A stretch of DNA of 64,000 nt from Acanthacorydalis orientalis (taxonomy: Eukaryota > Arthropoda > Insecta > Megaloptera > Corydalidae), in the NCBI GenBank assembly GCA_034766995.1, contig CM068322.1:7868089-7932088 (forward strand). The letters run 5' to 3'. Every line of letters begins with the position of its first letter. The first letter of the stretch is position 1. The notes beneath the pieces were generated by a model. It did not search any database. It was not told the DNA's origin and saw only the letters and a list, made by a program, of their open reading frames with translations. Positions 23,150 through 35,186 of the stretch are shown here, one piece after another. The translations under genes and the position numbers were made by a program.

Positions 23150-24142
23150 CCGGAATTTAGGGCATACGTTTCTTCGACGAGGTAGAAAAAATTAAACAAC
23201 AATTTTTCAAAAAGCTCTTAGCATTACCAAAGTGTACACCTGGATATATGATTAGACTCGAGACAGGCACACCAAGACTTGAACAAGACGTATTCAAACG
23301 AGTACTGAAATATTGGGTCAAATTAGTAAAAATGGACGAACACCGTTTTCCTCGTAAATGCTATGATAGATTATTAAAACTAAACAACTCTGCAAACAAT
23401 CTACCTAAATACAATTGGTGTGCCCATATTCAGAATATGCTAGATAAATACGGATACTCGCGACTATGGACCAACCAAAACTCTACGGAAATAACGGGTT
23501 ATATAGAAAAAATAATGAACAATATATCTGAAGAGAGTATAAGAAACGACATCGAACGCGTAGAAAATTCGACGTATAGCACTCTATACAAAACAATAAA
23601 GAACCCTACTTTTCTAGACTGTGAGCCATAGTTAAAATTTAATATACCACTAAAATATATCAGAACTATAGCTCAAATAAGACTTGCGGGACGCGAAACT
23701 TACTACAATAGCAATAAAGGAATTACTCATAAAATATGTGAAACGGACAAGTGCCTAGTGTGTAATTTAAACGTGAATGAAACAATCAAACACCTACTGA
23801 GTGTCCACAATATGAGCCATATAGGAACAGTTTCATACGAGTCAACCAATTTCCAAATATAATCCTCATAAAGACAAAAAGTGAAGCAAAGAATATATTT
23901 TATTATATAACTTCAGGCTTGAAACTTCGATTATTCTATCTAAATGAATAAACTATACTTCATATTATGCTCTAATACTATTAACATTACTGTACTATTT
24001 TAGTATTCAAGTTAACTTTTACTACTATTTACATTGTAAAACTGTATTATAAAAATAAGCACATGTAAAATAACACCAACCACCTTTGTAATAGGTAATT
24101 ATGAACCTCTGATACAAATAAATACATTCATTCATTCATTCA
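23150..24142 (+). mobile_element. 3' end of a non-LTR retrotransposon with (ATTC)n tail
   Basis: KIKQQFFKKLLALPKCTPGY, then MIRLETGTPRLEQDVFKRVL, YNWCAHIQNMLDKYGYSRLW, and after a stop IRTIAQIRLAGRETYYNSN with CETDKCLVCNLNVNETIKHL, a Cys/His-rich C-terminal motif of many insect LINEs. Five-fold ATTC repeats at 24122-24142 are the 3' tail. I cannot name the clade safely. Confidence 0.8.
23248..23631 (+). pseudogene. LINE ORF2 C-terminal fragment
   Basis: 127 open codons downstream of the reverse transcriptase domain. A TAG at 23629 breaks it, but coding similarity continues to ~23860 to the Cys/His motif. Confidence 0.75.
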
Positions 24143-24550
24143 TATTCGTACTATGATATTATTAAAAGTCAGCAAAAAATTCCAGTGCTAAATAGTAACA
24201 GTTTTTTTGATTTTGCTCACGAAACCTGAATTGCGTCAAATTGATGCGTCCCGTAAACCTAGTGTTAAGAAATCGAGATTTAGTCGAGCTGTCGAGAGTT
24301 GTAGAGTTTAAAGAAGTTTCGAGAAATCGAGTTGTATTTTGTAACTTCTTTAACAAATTAAAGGATATTTAATTTGCCCTTATATTTTATGTATGAAATA
24401 AAAAATTCAAAAGGCTCCTGATAAGAATAGTTAATTATTAATAAGCGTTGTGTAACATCTTCTTAATAGTCAGGAATTTAAATTAAAAGTGTTAACAAAT
24501 CACTGTGCCGATTTAATATTCAATCATTTTTTTTATTTACAGCTAGCAGT

Positions 24551-25035
24551 ATGAAGATGACTATATCGACCACCACACCAGCTGTGGCTGCTATTACACC
24601 GTCCCGAATGCATAGAAAAGTATTACGTGTGGCTTCGAAAAGGCTACGTGCGGCTGCCGCAGCCTCCGGGATACCACAGCATCACGCGTCGCACGGTAAA
24701 GGTATGCGCGCCCTTGCGCACCAGCAGTCTATTTGCGAAAATTCAAACGACAGCGGTATAGGATTCGATCACCACCTCGAATATCACCAGCACGCCCAAG
24801 CGCAACAACACCCGTTAGCGGCGACGAGGCGGTATACGACAACCGCGCCTTCGAACGCGTGGCCTCTACATCGTAACGATAACGATATCCACGACCGTCG
24901 AGTACGGCTCGCACATGAAACGGCGCAACAGTTCGATCCGAGCAAGCGTCGGAAACTGATCAAGATGGAATCCGAAGATGCCGACGATAGTTATAATTTT
25001 CAGGAGAATTTAAACAATAGTTTTAAACCTACGTC
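24551..25035 (+). CDS. NFAT: NFAT5-like exon A: N-terminal region with NLS and SUMO-type motif
   Basis: The acceptor AG lies at 24541-24542 after a T-rich tract, and the ATG follows at 24551. The donor is GTAAGTAA at 25036, leaving 2 nt of a codon that is completed by the next exon. It codes residues 1-161 plus part of 162: a basic, Ala-rich start, a His/Gln-rich middle, the motif [11 protein letters not shown] near residues 63-73, a KRRK cluster at ~132-135 (likely nuclear localisation) and IKME at ~137-140, a perfect psi-K-x-E sumoylation consensus. No stop lies between the acceptor and the ATG in this frame, so an N-terminal extension from an upstream exon is possible. Codon composition is clearly coding, GC-rich against AT-rich flanks. 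Confidence 0.88.
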
Positions 25036-28000
25036 GTAAGTAATGAATAGAAACAATAAAAGTTTGTTTTAAATATCGTAGTAATAAAACTATTGGCGTG
25101 ATTAATTTTTTATATTAGACCAGTGCTTCTCTGTAAATTAAAAGTCTTATGTTCGTGAACTTTTTCAAGTATTTTTATTTCAAAAAACAGTCATTTGTTT
25201 AACACGGTACATTTTAAAATTTTTAGGGCTTCTGTATCTTTAATGAATGGAAATACAAAATCTACAAAGAATGAGAAAAACATTAGAACTACACCCAAAC
25301 TTAATTAAAATATTTATCACCTCGTTGATATTTCATTTGCCCATCACTAATTTCCATTCTGTTATACGTTTCTTAAGATTTCGCAGAATGTTATGGTACC
25401 AGTGCTATAATATATACGATCGTACAATAAAAAACTTGACAAAGAAACATTCTATATTTTCACAATGAATTCTTTTTTGCCTCACAAACCGTATAGCCCA
25501 TCAAAATGTGCATAAGAGCAATAATGATTTATTAAATATTTTTGATCAGGAATTTTTTTTGTATGGTTTGTGGGGTCGAAAAAGAATTCATCTATGAAAA
25601 TGAATTGTCCCGCATTATCAGGTCTACTATATTATGAAGCTTCTTTTTTCCCCATTTTTTCTAAGATAAGAAATTACATTAATTACAGATATTAGGTTGA
25701 TGCAAAAATAATTGCGGTTTTTAATTAATTAAAAATAATTGTATCTAGTATAAAGACGCATATATCAGTTAAAAATTATATTTATTAATCAAAAGAAAGA
25801 CCATTGGCCAGCACACATTTCTCCCAACGGGAAACAAGTTTGTTTATTCCTGCAAGATAGAATTGTGGAGTTTTGAAATGAATGAAATCATCGAAAGCAC
25901 TTTGAGCTGATGCTTGATCTTTGAAAACCTTCTCTCGTATGAAATTACTCAAATGTTTTAAAAGGTGATAATCTGTCCGAAGAATAAGGTAGGTGACGTA
26001 AGATTTCATGACCCAGTTCATTTAATTTTTTTTTAAATCATTTGTGAGACGTGTGGTCCGGCGTTGTCATGAAGAAGAATTGGTCCTCTTCGATTGACTA
26101 ATGATAGCCGTTAACGATGCAATTTCTCATGCATTTTTTCAATTTCCTGACAATATGTTTCTGCTGTTATTGCTTCACCAGGATTTAAGAAGTTGTAGTG
26201 AATGATTCCACTTGCCGACCACCAAACAGTAACCGTAATCTTTTTTTCATGAAGCTTCGGATTAGGAAACGGTTTTGGTGCTTCTCCTCGGTCTAGCTAC
26301 TGTGATGAACGTTTTCGATCGTTATAGAGAATCCACTTTTCAACACATGTGACAATGCGGTCAAGAAAGGGATCATTTTTGTTACGAAAAAGAAGCGCGG
26401 TGCAGACTTCGTATCGCCGAATTGCTTAATGTTCCTTTAGTTCATACGGCACCCATTTATCCAACTGTGTTGTTTTTCCAATTAGAATCAAATATCGAAC
26501 TGTTGAATGATCAACATTGAATTCTTCTGCCGCATATCGAGTTCTTTTACGTGGGTCCGTTTCAATAATGGTTCTTAAATAATTATTGTCTATAACCGAA
26601 GGATGTCCACGACCCTACTCATCATCAAGACTTTTGTTTCCATCATGAAATTTTTGTAGCCAGTGTAGAGCTGTACGTTCACTAATTGACTCTTCACCAA
26701 CAACAAATTTGATATTTCGGGTAGTTTCTGTTGCTTTACGTCCCAGTTTAAACTGATACGACAAAATCGCACGATTTTCTTTTTTTCCATGACTAATTTA
26801 AGAAATTATATCCAACAATACTAAAGAATGAAACCAAAAGGACATAAGCCAAAATCAGTAATGATAATTTCATTGTTTACAATAATGTATCACATGACAA
26901 TAAGAAATGATAATGGTAACTAGAAAAATCGACGCCAAACTTAAAATGATAAAAACCGTAATTATTTTTGCACCAATCTAATATTAAGTGAATAGAAGTC
27001 TAAATTCTAAACTAGCCAAACTTACAGTTTATCAGTGTTTGGTTACAAAACTTCTTAACAATTGGTAATATGTGAGTTTTAAATCTCTGTCATATTAGAT
27101 GGAAATCCTTTTTTGAGAGAAATATTACAATTCTTTTTACCAAAATTTTATTTTATGTACACATATGAGTAAATAATGTGAGCCATATTATTTATTGTTA
27201 CTATTGTAAGTAACTTTTTATGAAATTTACATATATATATATATGTATATGTATAAAATAAACAGTGTCGTGTTCTCAGGTACAAATAAATTACCATTTC
27301 TATTTTTTTTTTTATTCGCTGTCAAATGAGAAATCAATTTATTCTATTAGATAAATTTTCTTTTTATATTTATCTTCTTCATATAAATCCATATTAAAGT
27401 CTACATGTTTATCGTTTCAGTCTTATACGTACAGCACCACAGTCAATTGTGCCTTCACTGAGCCGCACTGGCAATCAGACTGCTTCATCTGTGAGAGCTG
27501 TACCTCGGTGTGTACAATTAACAAATAGAAGATCACCTACCGGTCCTATAACATTAACAACTCAACTCGGAAATGTTTCGAGGTCTGGTATGTATCATTT
27601 TATATGTAAAAATATTAAATTGTATATTGTTTAACACGAATGTACAGAATTTTACAGATTTTCCTTTATTTTTTATGCGATTCAAAAGATTTTGAATATG
27701 ATTGTGTAAGAAATATATGAAATAAAAATGTACATGTTTCTCTATAGCTGGGTCTATTTCTATATGATCTAGGTATTTGTTTTTTTTTTGTAACCTTTTA
27801 GATTCGAAGTAGATTAAAACAATTTAATTTCTTTTTTTCTCTATAAATATATTAAATATTTCAAATGACTTGCAGGAAAAGTTCAACTGCAAATTGTATG
27901 CCAACCTGAACAACAACATCGTGCAAGATATCAGACTGAAGGAAGTCGTGGTGCTGTAAAAGATCGAACTGGAAATGGGTTTCCTATTGTTAAATTGATC

Positions 28001-31000
28001 GGTTATGAAAAACCAGCCACGTTACAGGTATTTCCTAACAAATCAATTCAATAGGAATTCTAAACGAAAAATAAAATGTATAGTGTCTGTAGAAAAAAAT
28101 AGTAATTTTTACCATGTATTAATGCAAATAATGTATAAATTACATTTTTTTATTAGTTTTGTATTAGATTTCTAATCAAATGTTAACATTTAAGAAATAC
28201 TTTCCAAAGATAGTTTTGATAAATGAATTACATTATACATACATATATATGTGTGTGTATGTATATGTATAAAATGTTATTTTTAGGTTTTTATCGGTAC
28301 CGATATGGGACGGGTTGCACCGCATATGTTTTATCAGGCATGTCGTGTGAGTGGAAAGAATTCGACACCATGTGTGGAAAAGAAAATCGAAGGTACAATA
28401 GTCATAGAAGTTGATTTTGATCCAGCAAAAGAGATGATGGTGACTTGTGACTGTGTCGGCATACTTAAAGAAAGAAACGTTGATGTTGAACATAGATTTC
28501 CAGATCAATCAGGGCCACGAAGCAAAAAAAAATCTACTAGATGCAGAATGGTTTTTAGAACGACCGTTTCAAATGATGACGGCAGCACAGAAACCTTACA
28601 GACTTGTTCTCAACCTATCGTTTGTAGTAAGTGTAACTGAATATGTCGCTTATATACTGTTTATAAAATATGTGTTTTGAGAGTATTAATTTTTAATATG
28701 TAATGTGATTTCTATGCACTGTGAAATCACTTTAAATTTTAAAAAATAATAATAATTATAAAATAAACAATTTTAATAATTATTTCAAAACAAGTTCTGT
28801 TGAACTCCATTTTTTTCTAAAATGGTTGAACCTTTTTTGTGTTTTAGTATATATATATATATATATAATATAGACACATACATACACACTGACATATGTT
28901 CATTAGATATATTATTATAACCATAAATTACAATTACAGCTCAACCACCTGGAATACCAGAAATATGTAAAAAGTCACTAACATCAAGTCCGACGACAGG
29001 AAATTTAGAACTTTTTGTATTAGGAAAGAATTTTTTGAAGGACACACGAGTGATTTTCCAGCAAGTTCGAGATGACCTATCTGGAGGAGAACGTGAAGTG
29101 ATTTGGGAAGAAATTGTGGTACCAGATAAAGAATTTTTGCAGCAGGTATATTGAATATTCTGTTATTTCATAATGTTACATTTATATTAAAAATGTGTCT
29201 ACTGATTGAATAAATATTTAAATTATATTTGTATGTAAATTTAAATTATAACTGTATCACATAAATTAATTATACTTTTCCAAATCTTTCTCAATACACA
29301 ATACATTTCATACAGGCGTCTTTAAGTTGAGAAATTATTATTTATTTATGCAGATATACATTTTTTAATATTTGGTGATTCATGCATCTTGTAAGAGAAT
29401 GTTTTATCAAATTATATCAGTAGTATATTAAAATTCTGTTGTACAATAACCTATTAATGTGCATATGATATTTTTTTCTGTTTTCAAATGAAAACATTAA
29501 ACTGATAAATTAACCATTGTAACTGTACGGTTTTATTATTTAAATATATATATATGTATATATGTGTTTCTTTTACAGACACATCTTGTGTGTGTTGTTC
29601 CCCCTTATGTGCACCACGATATCGTGGAACCTGTACCCATCAACCTGTTGGTTGTATCGAGCGGAAAAACAAGTGAACCACACCTATTCATGTACACCCC
29701 TTCCCCTCCCAGTACATCGACCACTGGTAAGACCGCAGCAGACTGTTGTTATAACGTAGAAGTAAAAACGAAATATGTCTGTCGTATTTACTTTACATCT
29801 CTCGTTTGACTTCTATTTTGTAGGTGAGAATATGACTTGAGTACTGGATTTAACCTAAATTATAGATTATACATTTTGTTACACTTTATCAAACGAATTA
29901 ATTGAAAAGAAACGTGTTAATAGATTTGTTTTTGTTGCGTATTATCTTTAAACGTTTTATTAAAATCGGAAGAAATTTTTGCAAATTGTGTTGGCTCGAG
30001 ATGTCTATCCTTGTCTCATTTTTAATCATTAAAATGCTTTCAAAGAATCGCATATATCTCTCGATAGCAATCGAAATTTCATAGAGTGTTGCTTGATTCG
30101 GTTTCATACGTAACGTTTTGTTATCGCAAAACTGACACGTAACGCGAAATAAGATGTATTGAAAATATAATGGCCGTTATTATTGTGCCATGTAGACAGA
30201 TGTGTTTCATATCAGTGTCACTAGCATGCGTTTAAATGGAACTAACGGAACGTGTGAGAAACAAATAATTTCACATCACAAATGGTATCATTCGAATATT
30301 GAATCGTGTCGCATTCTTAGTAAAGCGATAAATAAACTTCTTCGCCGTGTGCGTTATCATTTCTATGAATGTGAAATTCCTTGTTTTCGAATGAAAAACA
30401 CGAAACGGAGAATATGATTCGAAGAGTGAATTTTTTACGAATTATAAAGCTTCATATACGAGTCGTATTCTCCGATTGACGATTTTTATTTTAAATATGA
30501 TCTAAAATGGCAAATTGGAACCAGGCTCGTCTGGGGAATTGAAAATATGTTTTCTATAAAATATATTTTCGGTTCAGTTTAATTCTAGGAAAAAATGAAG
30601 AAGCGCTTGAATTTTTGAAACGAATGATACGTGAATGAAAAATGGAAATTTTAGTATATGTTTCAATGATTTTGATCGATGCCGAATGAGTTATATACGT
30701 TGCAGTTTGCCATGCATGTGATAATAATATTGATGAGCTAAGTCTAAGTCCTGATGTATCGTTTTCAAAATTTCTTTGACATTCGTAATCACATGTAACT
30801 TTTTCTCTGTTTAAATAATAAAAAAAATTAAAACAGGACTTGCAGCTCTTTTTTTGCAGGCTCGATGTGATAAATGTTATACACGTTTTGCATTCGATTA
30901 AAATTAACAGAATCGCAGTGACCTTACATCGTCGTCATTATTTTTGTATAATAAAATTTAAACTAACCAGCTTATTCTAAATGCAAAAAATAATGGGATT

Positions 31001-34000
31001 CTCATATTGTTAAAAAGTGCGTAATTTTCTATCGGACATATTTATTCATAATAATTTAAAATGTTCATCGATGCATTATTGAAATTTTGTAAAATTACTT
31101 ATTTTCGATTCATCAGATTAACTTTTTGGTGTTATTATTATAACACCAAAAAGTTAATCAAAAACTTTAAAAAATTCCAAACTAATAAGTAAACATCAGT
31201 GTAAGGTAAAATTTAAAAGAAAAAGTTATATTTTGTTTACAATCATAATTTAATCTGTTTGATAAAAATACATGTCAGTGAATATTTGAAAAATTCTACA
31301 TCAATAGTTATGATTGAACTTGTGCAAACATGATGTTTAACTAAAGTACAAGTAATGTATGCATGTATGAGTGTGTGTATAAATATAAATAAAAATATTA
31401 CAATTTTATATAATTATTTTATCGACATATTTTTGTATGCTGCACAAGTTTATTTCTATAGTAATATATTGAAAAACAAAATTATTGGAATGTTCATTTA
31501 TTTGCTGCAGTTTTTAACATTATGAGAATGTTTATTAATTGCACCGTAAGTTTCGGTATTAAATACTAATATTAAGTTTCATTGGAGTGAATTCAGTTCA
31601 TTTTATGAAAAGTACTAAACATACATTTAAAAAAATCACTCTACTATAGCTTATCGATTGGCCGGTCTAATGCGACCGTAATATCTTCACTGTATACATA
31701 TCACATCGAAACGACTGCCAGAACGATACATTTCGGTCTGTGTCGAGGAAAATATTTTATTGCTTATTTTCACAACTGTTGTTATGAAGAATTTTCTACT
31801 ATGCGTCTGCTTCTTCCATTTTGTCCCTAACAGAGAACAGGCACAGGTTAGGCGAGCGAATACGCTCGCGCTTGATGGACCCGTGCCGCCATCGTCTGTC
31901 CCCCGGCGCCGGGTAGGCGGCCGCCCTTCGCAGCACCCGATCACGCGACATTCAGGTTCTCGCATCACGGGTACTTAAAAAAGCACACGAAAAACATACA
32001 TGCACATTTTTACGTTCACACACACACGCACACACTTTCACAGTCGTATTTTCTTCACCTGTTATCACGAAATACCAAAGTAATTCAAAAATACAAAAAT
32101 ATAAATCACTTCTTAAACAACCATCAACATTACATTGTTCATGCTGTCACTTTCATTGACACCGATCCACACATACAAAAACTATAAAACACAAGTAGTT
32201 TTGTCAACTTTGTAGAATTTAGTGATAGAAGTTTGAATCTGTTTTGTGTGAATATCGATTCAAATCCAAATTGTTCTTTTTTGTGATTTTTATTCGAAAA
32301 TGTTGTTATTTATGTTATTGGGAATTGAAGTAATGAATTTTTATTTATTATTATTTTGTTTTGATATTCTTTGACTTTGAGTAGATAATTATAGTGATTT
32401 CTTAAAAAAGTAATAGAGATTAATTCATTTATGTGTTGTATTGTATAATGACCTCTGATTGATATTTTAGAATTGTTCAATCATATAAATGTTCTGTACT
32501 AATGCTCCAAAAAAATTTTTTCATAAATAAATTGTTTTTTTTTATTACAAACATTTTTCTGATCAAAAAGATTCAGTAAATTATATTGATTATTCTTAAT
32601 TGTTGGTTGTATGCATTTCAATGGCAATGCCACCATTCTCAGAACACCAAGTGCAGAAAAACCTTTAAAAAATTTTTGTACCATACTCTGAAGACGATGG
32701 CGTTGGTGTCAAAAGGCACATAAAGCAACAATCAGGAATAATAATTTATTGAAAATTTTTAATCAGAAAAAAATATTTGGTTTTTGGGGTTAAAAAATAA
32801 TTAATTTGTGAAAGTGAAATCAGCCACAGTGTCAGAACTGTATTGTGACTGAATTTTTTGATTTTTCATACTAATAATGTGTGAAATTATTATTGGTCCT
32901 GTTGACTATTACTAGGTGCACTTTATTTACAAATGAATTAATTTTAATGTTTGTTGTTTTTGTAACAAATTAGTTTCAGTGTTTTCACAACCAAGAAAAA
33001 TTATATATGAAAAGTAAAATAATCAAATATCAAAAAGTAATTTCAACATTTATTATTTTTAATGGTGAAAGTATTAGAGTGTATATTTTAACATGACATG
33101 TAAAATATGAAATTAAGTATTCATATAGAAATAATTTCATACTAATAGCTTTAAGTTGCAGATATTTTTCCTTATATGTTTTTCTTTTTATATGATTTAT
33201 ACTCAACATTTCTCTTATGAGTTATTTGTACACAATAATGCAAATGAGAAATATATATTATCGCTGTTTAATCCTGTCATCGATGCAAATCTTTCCAAAT
33301 GATTTTAAGATGTTCAATTTTATTATTTATAGTTTTGTAGTACTATATAACAAAAGTGATTTCAAATTAGGAATATAGAATCAAATTTTAATTTTTATTG
33401 ACAAGTAACAAAAAAGCTTGCAAAATACACCTTTATCTTTCTCAACTACTTACTTGTCTGTTGGGTTTTAAATATTTTTCTTCATAGAAATGGTGAAAGA
33501 TTTTAATTTTATCTTTCTTATCATATGTGTATGGCTCAAAAGTAGAATCACATAAAATCATAATAATATTAAATTTTTGATGTACTGATTTTCCATTCTT
33601 TTTTTATTTTTGTTTTTTTTTTTTTTTCAATGCATATTTCAGACTTGAAGAAAGTTAAAATTTCAAGTTTTCTTGAATGTATTAATTATGTTCAGATTGT
33701 CAATAAGAAATTAAATTAAGAAATGATTTTTTATTATTTTGTACAGAAATATTTTCCGAAAACTTATTAAAATTCTTTCATCGTGTAAAACAATTTGAAG
33801 CATGATGCAGCATAAAGACCAACATCTCACGTCACTCCCTAACAACAACTGTTTTTATTTTCTACTCGTGTGCCTTTCGTATCCTTTTTGACATTACAAA
33901 TTGCCTGCATGGTTTTTACTTCTCCTGTCTAGGGTTGATATATTCAGGAAAGTGCTGTTTTACTCAAGTAAAATACATATAGATCCACTAAAAGCTTACC

Positions 34001-35135
34001 ATCTTTGTATTATATATTGATTATTTTTTGCACCATTCTTCCTGCATAATATATTCAAGTGGAAAAAAATCACGATATATTACCCTCCCTTTTTTATAAT
34101 GTGATAGTTCGTAAAGTGCTAATTTACCCTATGTATTCTAGCCATTGTATCATTGTACTCTACAATAAATTTCACCTTCTGTATCACATTTTCGCTCTTA
34201 TTCAGCTTAACAAATTCCATATTATAATGTGTAGAATATACAGTAACAACATTCTTATTATGTCATTTCATAACTATGACTTTACCTTTCGGAGAGACAG
34301 TAAATTATTCTTTTTTTAAAGCATTCAAGAGACATCTAATAAGTAAAAAAATAACTTATACAAGCATTAACATTATCAAGTCGAGAATGTAGCATTAAAG
34401 ATTATGATGCACTTATTACACTCGTGCAAGTAAATTTCGGTAAAAAGAGGCTGTCCATGTCGAACACGGGCAAGTCATGCAAGTGGTTAAACAGAACATT
34501 TTATAAAAACTCTATGTGAATATATATATATATATATATAATTTAAATTTTCTACAATCATCTTTATTAAATTTATTATTCAGTTACTTCCAATTGTGTT
34601 AATTTAATAAAAAAGTATTATCATGCAAAGATAATAAAATGACATATCGTACTCAACATTAACTGACAGATCTGTAAAAAAATTTCAATTCATGTTTTTA
34701 TTTTTCTTATCCATTCATAATCATAAATCGATTTTAGTTAATTTTTTTAAGAATTGCATGTTTCTAAATCGATTATCATTTCTTTACTTTCCAATATTTT
34801 TTGTTTTCATTAATATTGTCTTTATTATTAAAAAATATAATTTTGAATGGTGTATTTTTTTGTCAAATTTATCATTTCATGATTTTAAAGTATTGTTTTT
34901 GTTTTATTTATAAATTACCATCCAGTGATAATTGTTATATGGTTATATGTATTAAAAATGTGTAGTTCAATCATATATATATATATATATATATATTACT
35001 AATGTAACTAAAGTATAATTGACATATCAATAGTTTTTAATTGAAAAAATCATGAAATGTATGTTTCCAAAAAAATTGAACAATTTTTAAAATTCTTGGT
35101 CAGTATGCTGATCTTATTAGGTATGTGTATGTATA

Positions 35136-35186
<51 letters not shown>

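Larger units (their letters stand above)
22754..24268. mobile_element. Non-autonomous piggyBac-type element hosting a LINE fragment
   Basis: TTAACACTAGGTTTACGG at the left and its complement CCGTAAACCTAGTGTTAA at the right (18 bp). TTAA is the piggyBac target. The interior is mostly the LINE remnant at ~23150-24142. Confidence 0.82.
25036..27420 (+). other. First coding intron of the NFAT5-like gene
   Basis: A GT-AG intron of 2.4 kb between exons A and B. More than half is a cecropia-type mariner (25692-26981, opposite strand). A copy of an unclassified dispersed repeat lies at about 25470-25620. Nothing else is coding. Confidence 0.85.

Noticed and set aside
24729..24914. Minus-strand 61-codon frame
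   Set aside because: Shadow of NFAT exon A.
27449..27634. Separate small gene at the NFAT exon B
   Set aside because: The frame is part of exon B and runs past the donor into the intron; splice phases show it belongs to NFAT.
34059..34319. 86-codon hydrophobic frame in the NFAT intron, possible membrane peptide
   Set aside because: Hydrophobicity follows from T-rich DNA; no conserved feature.
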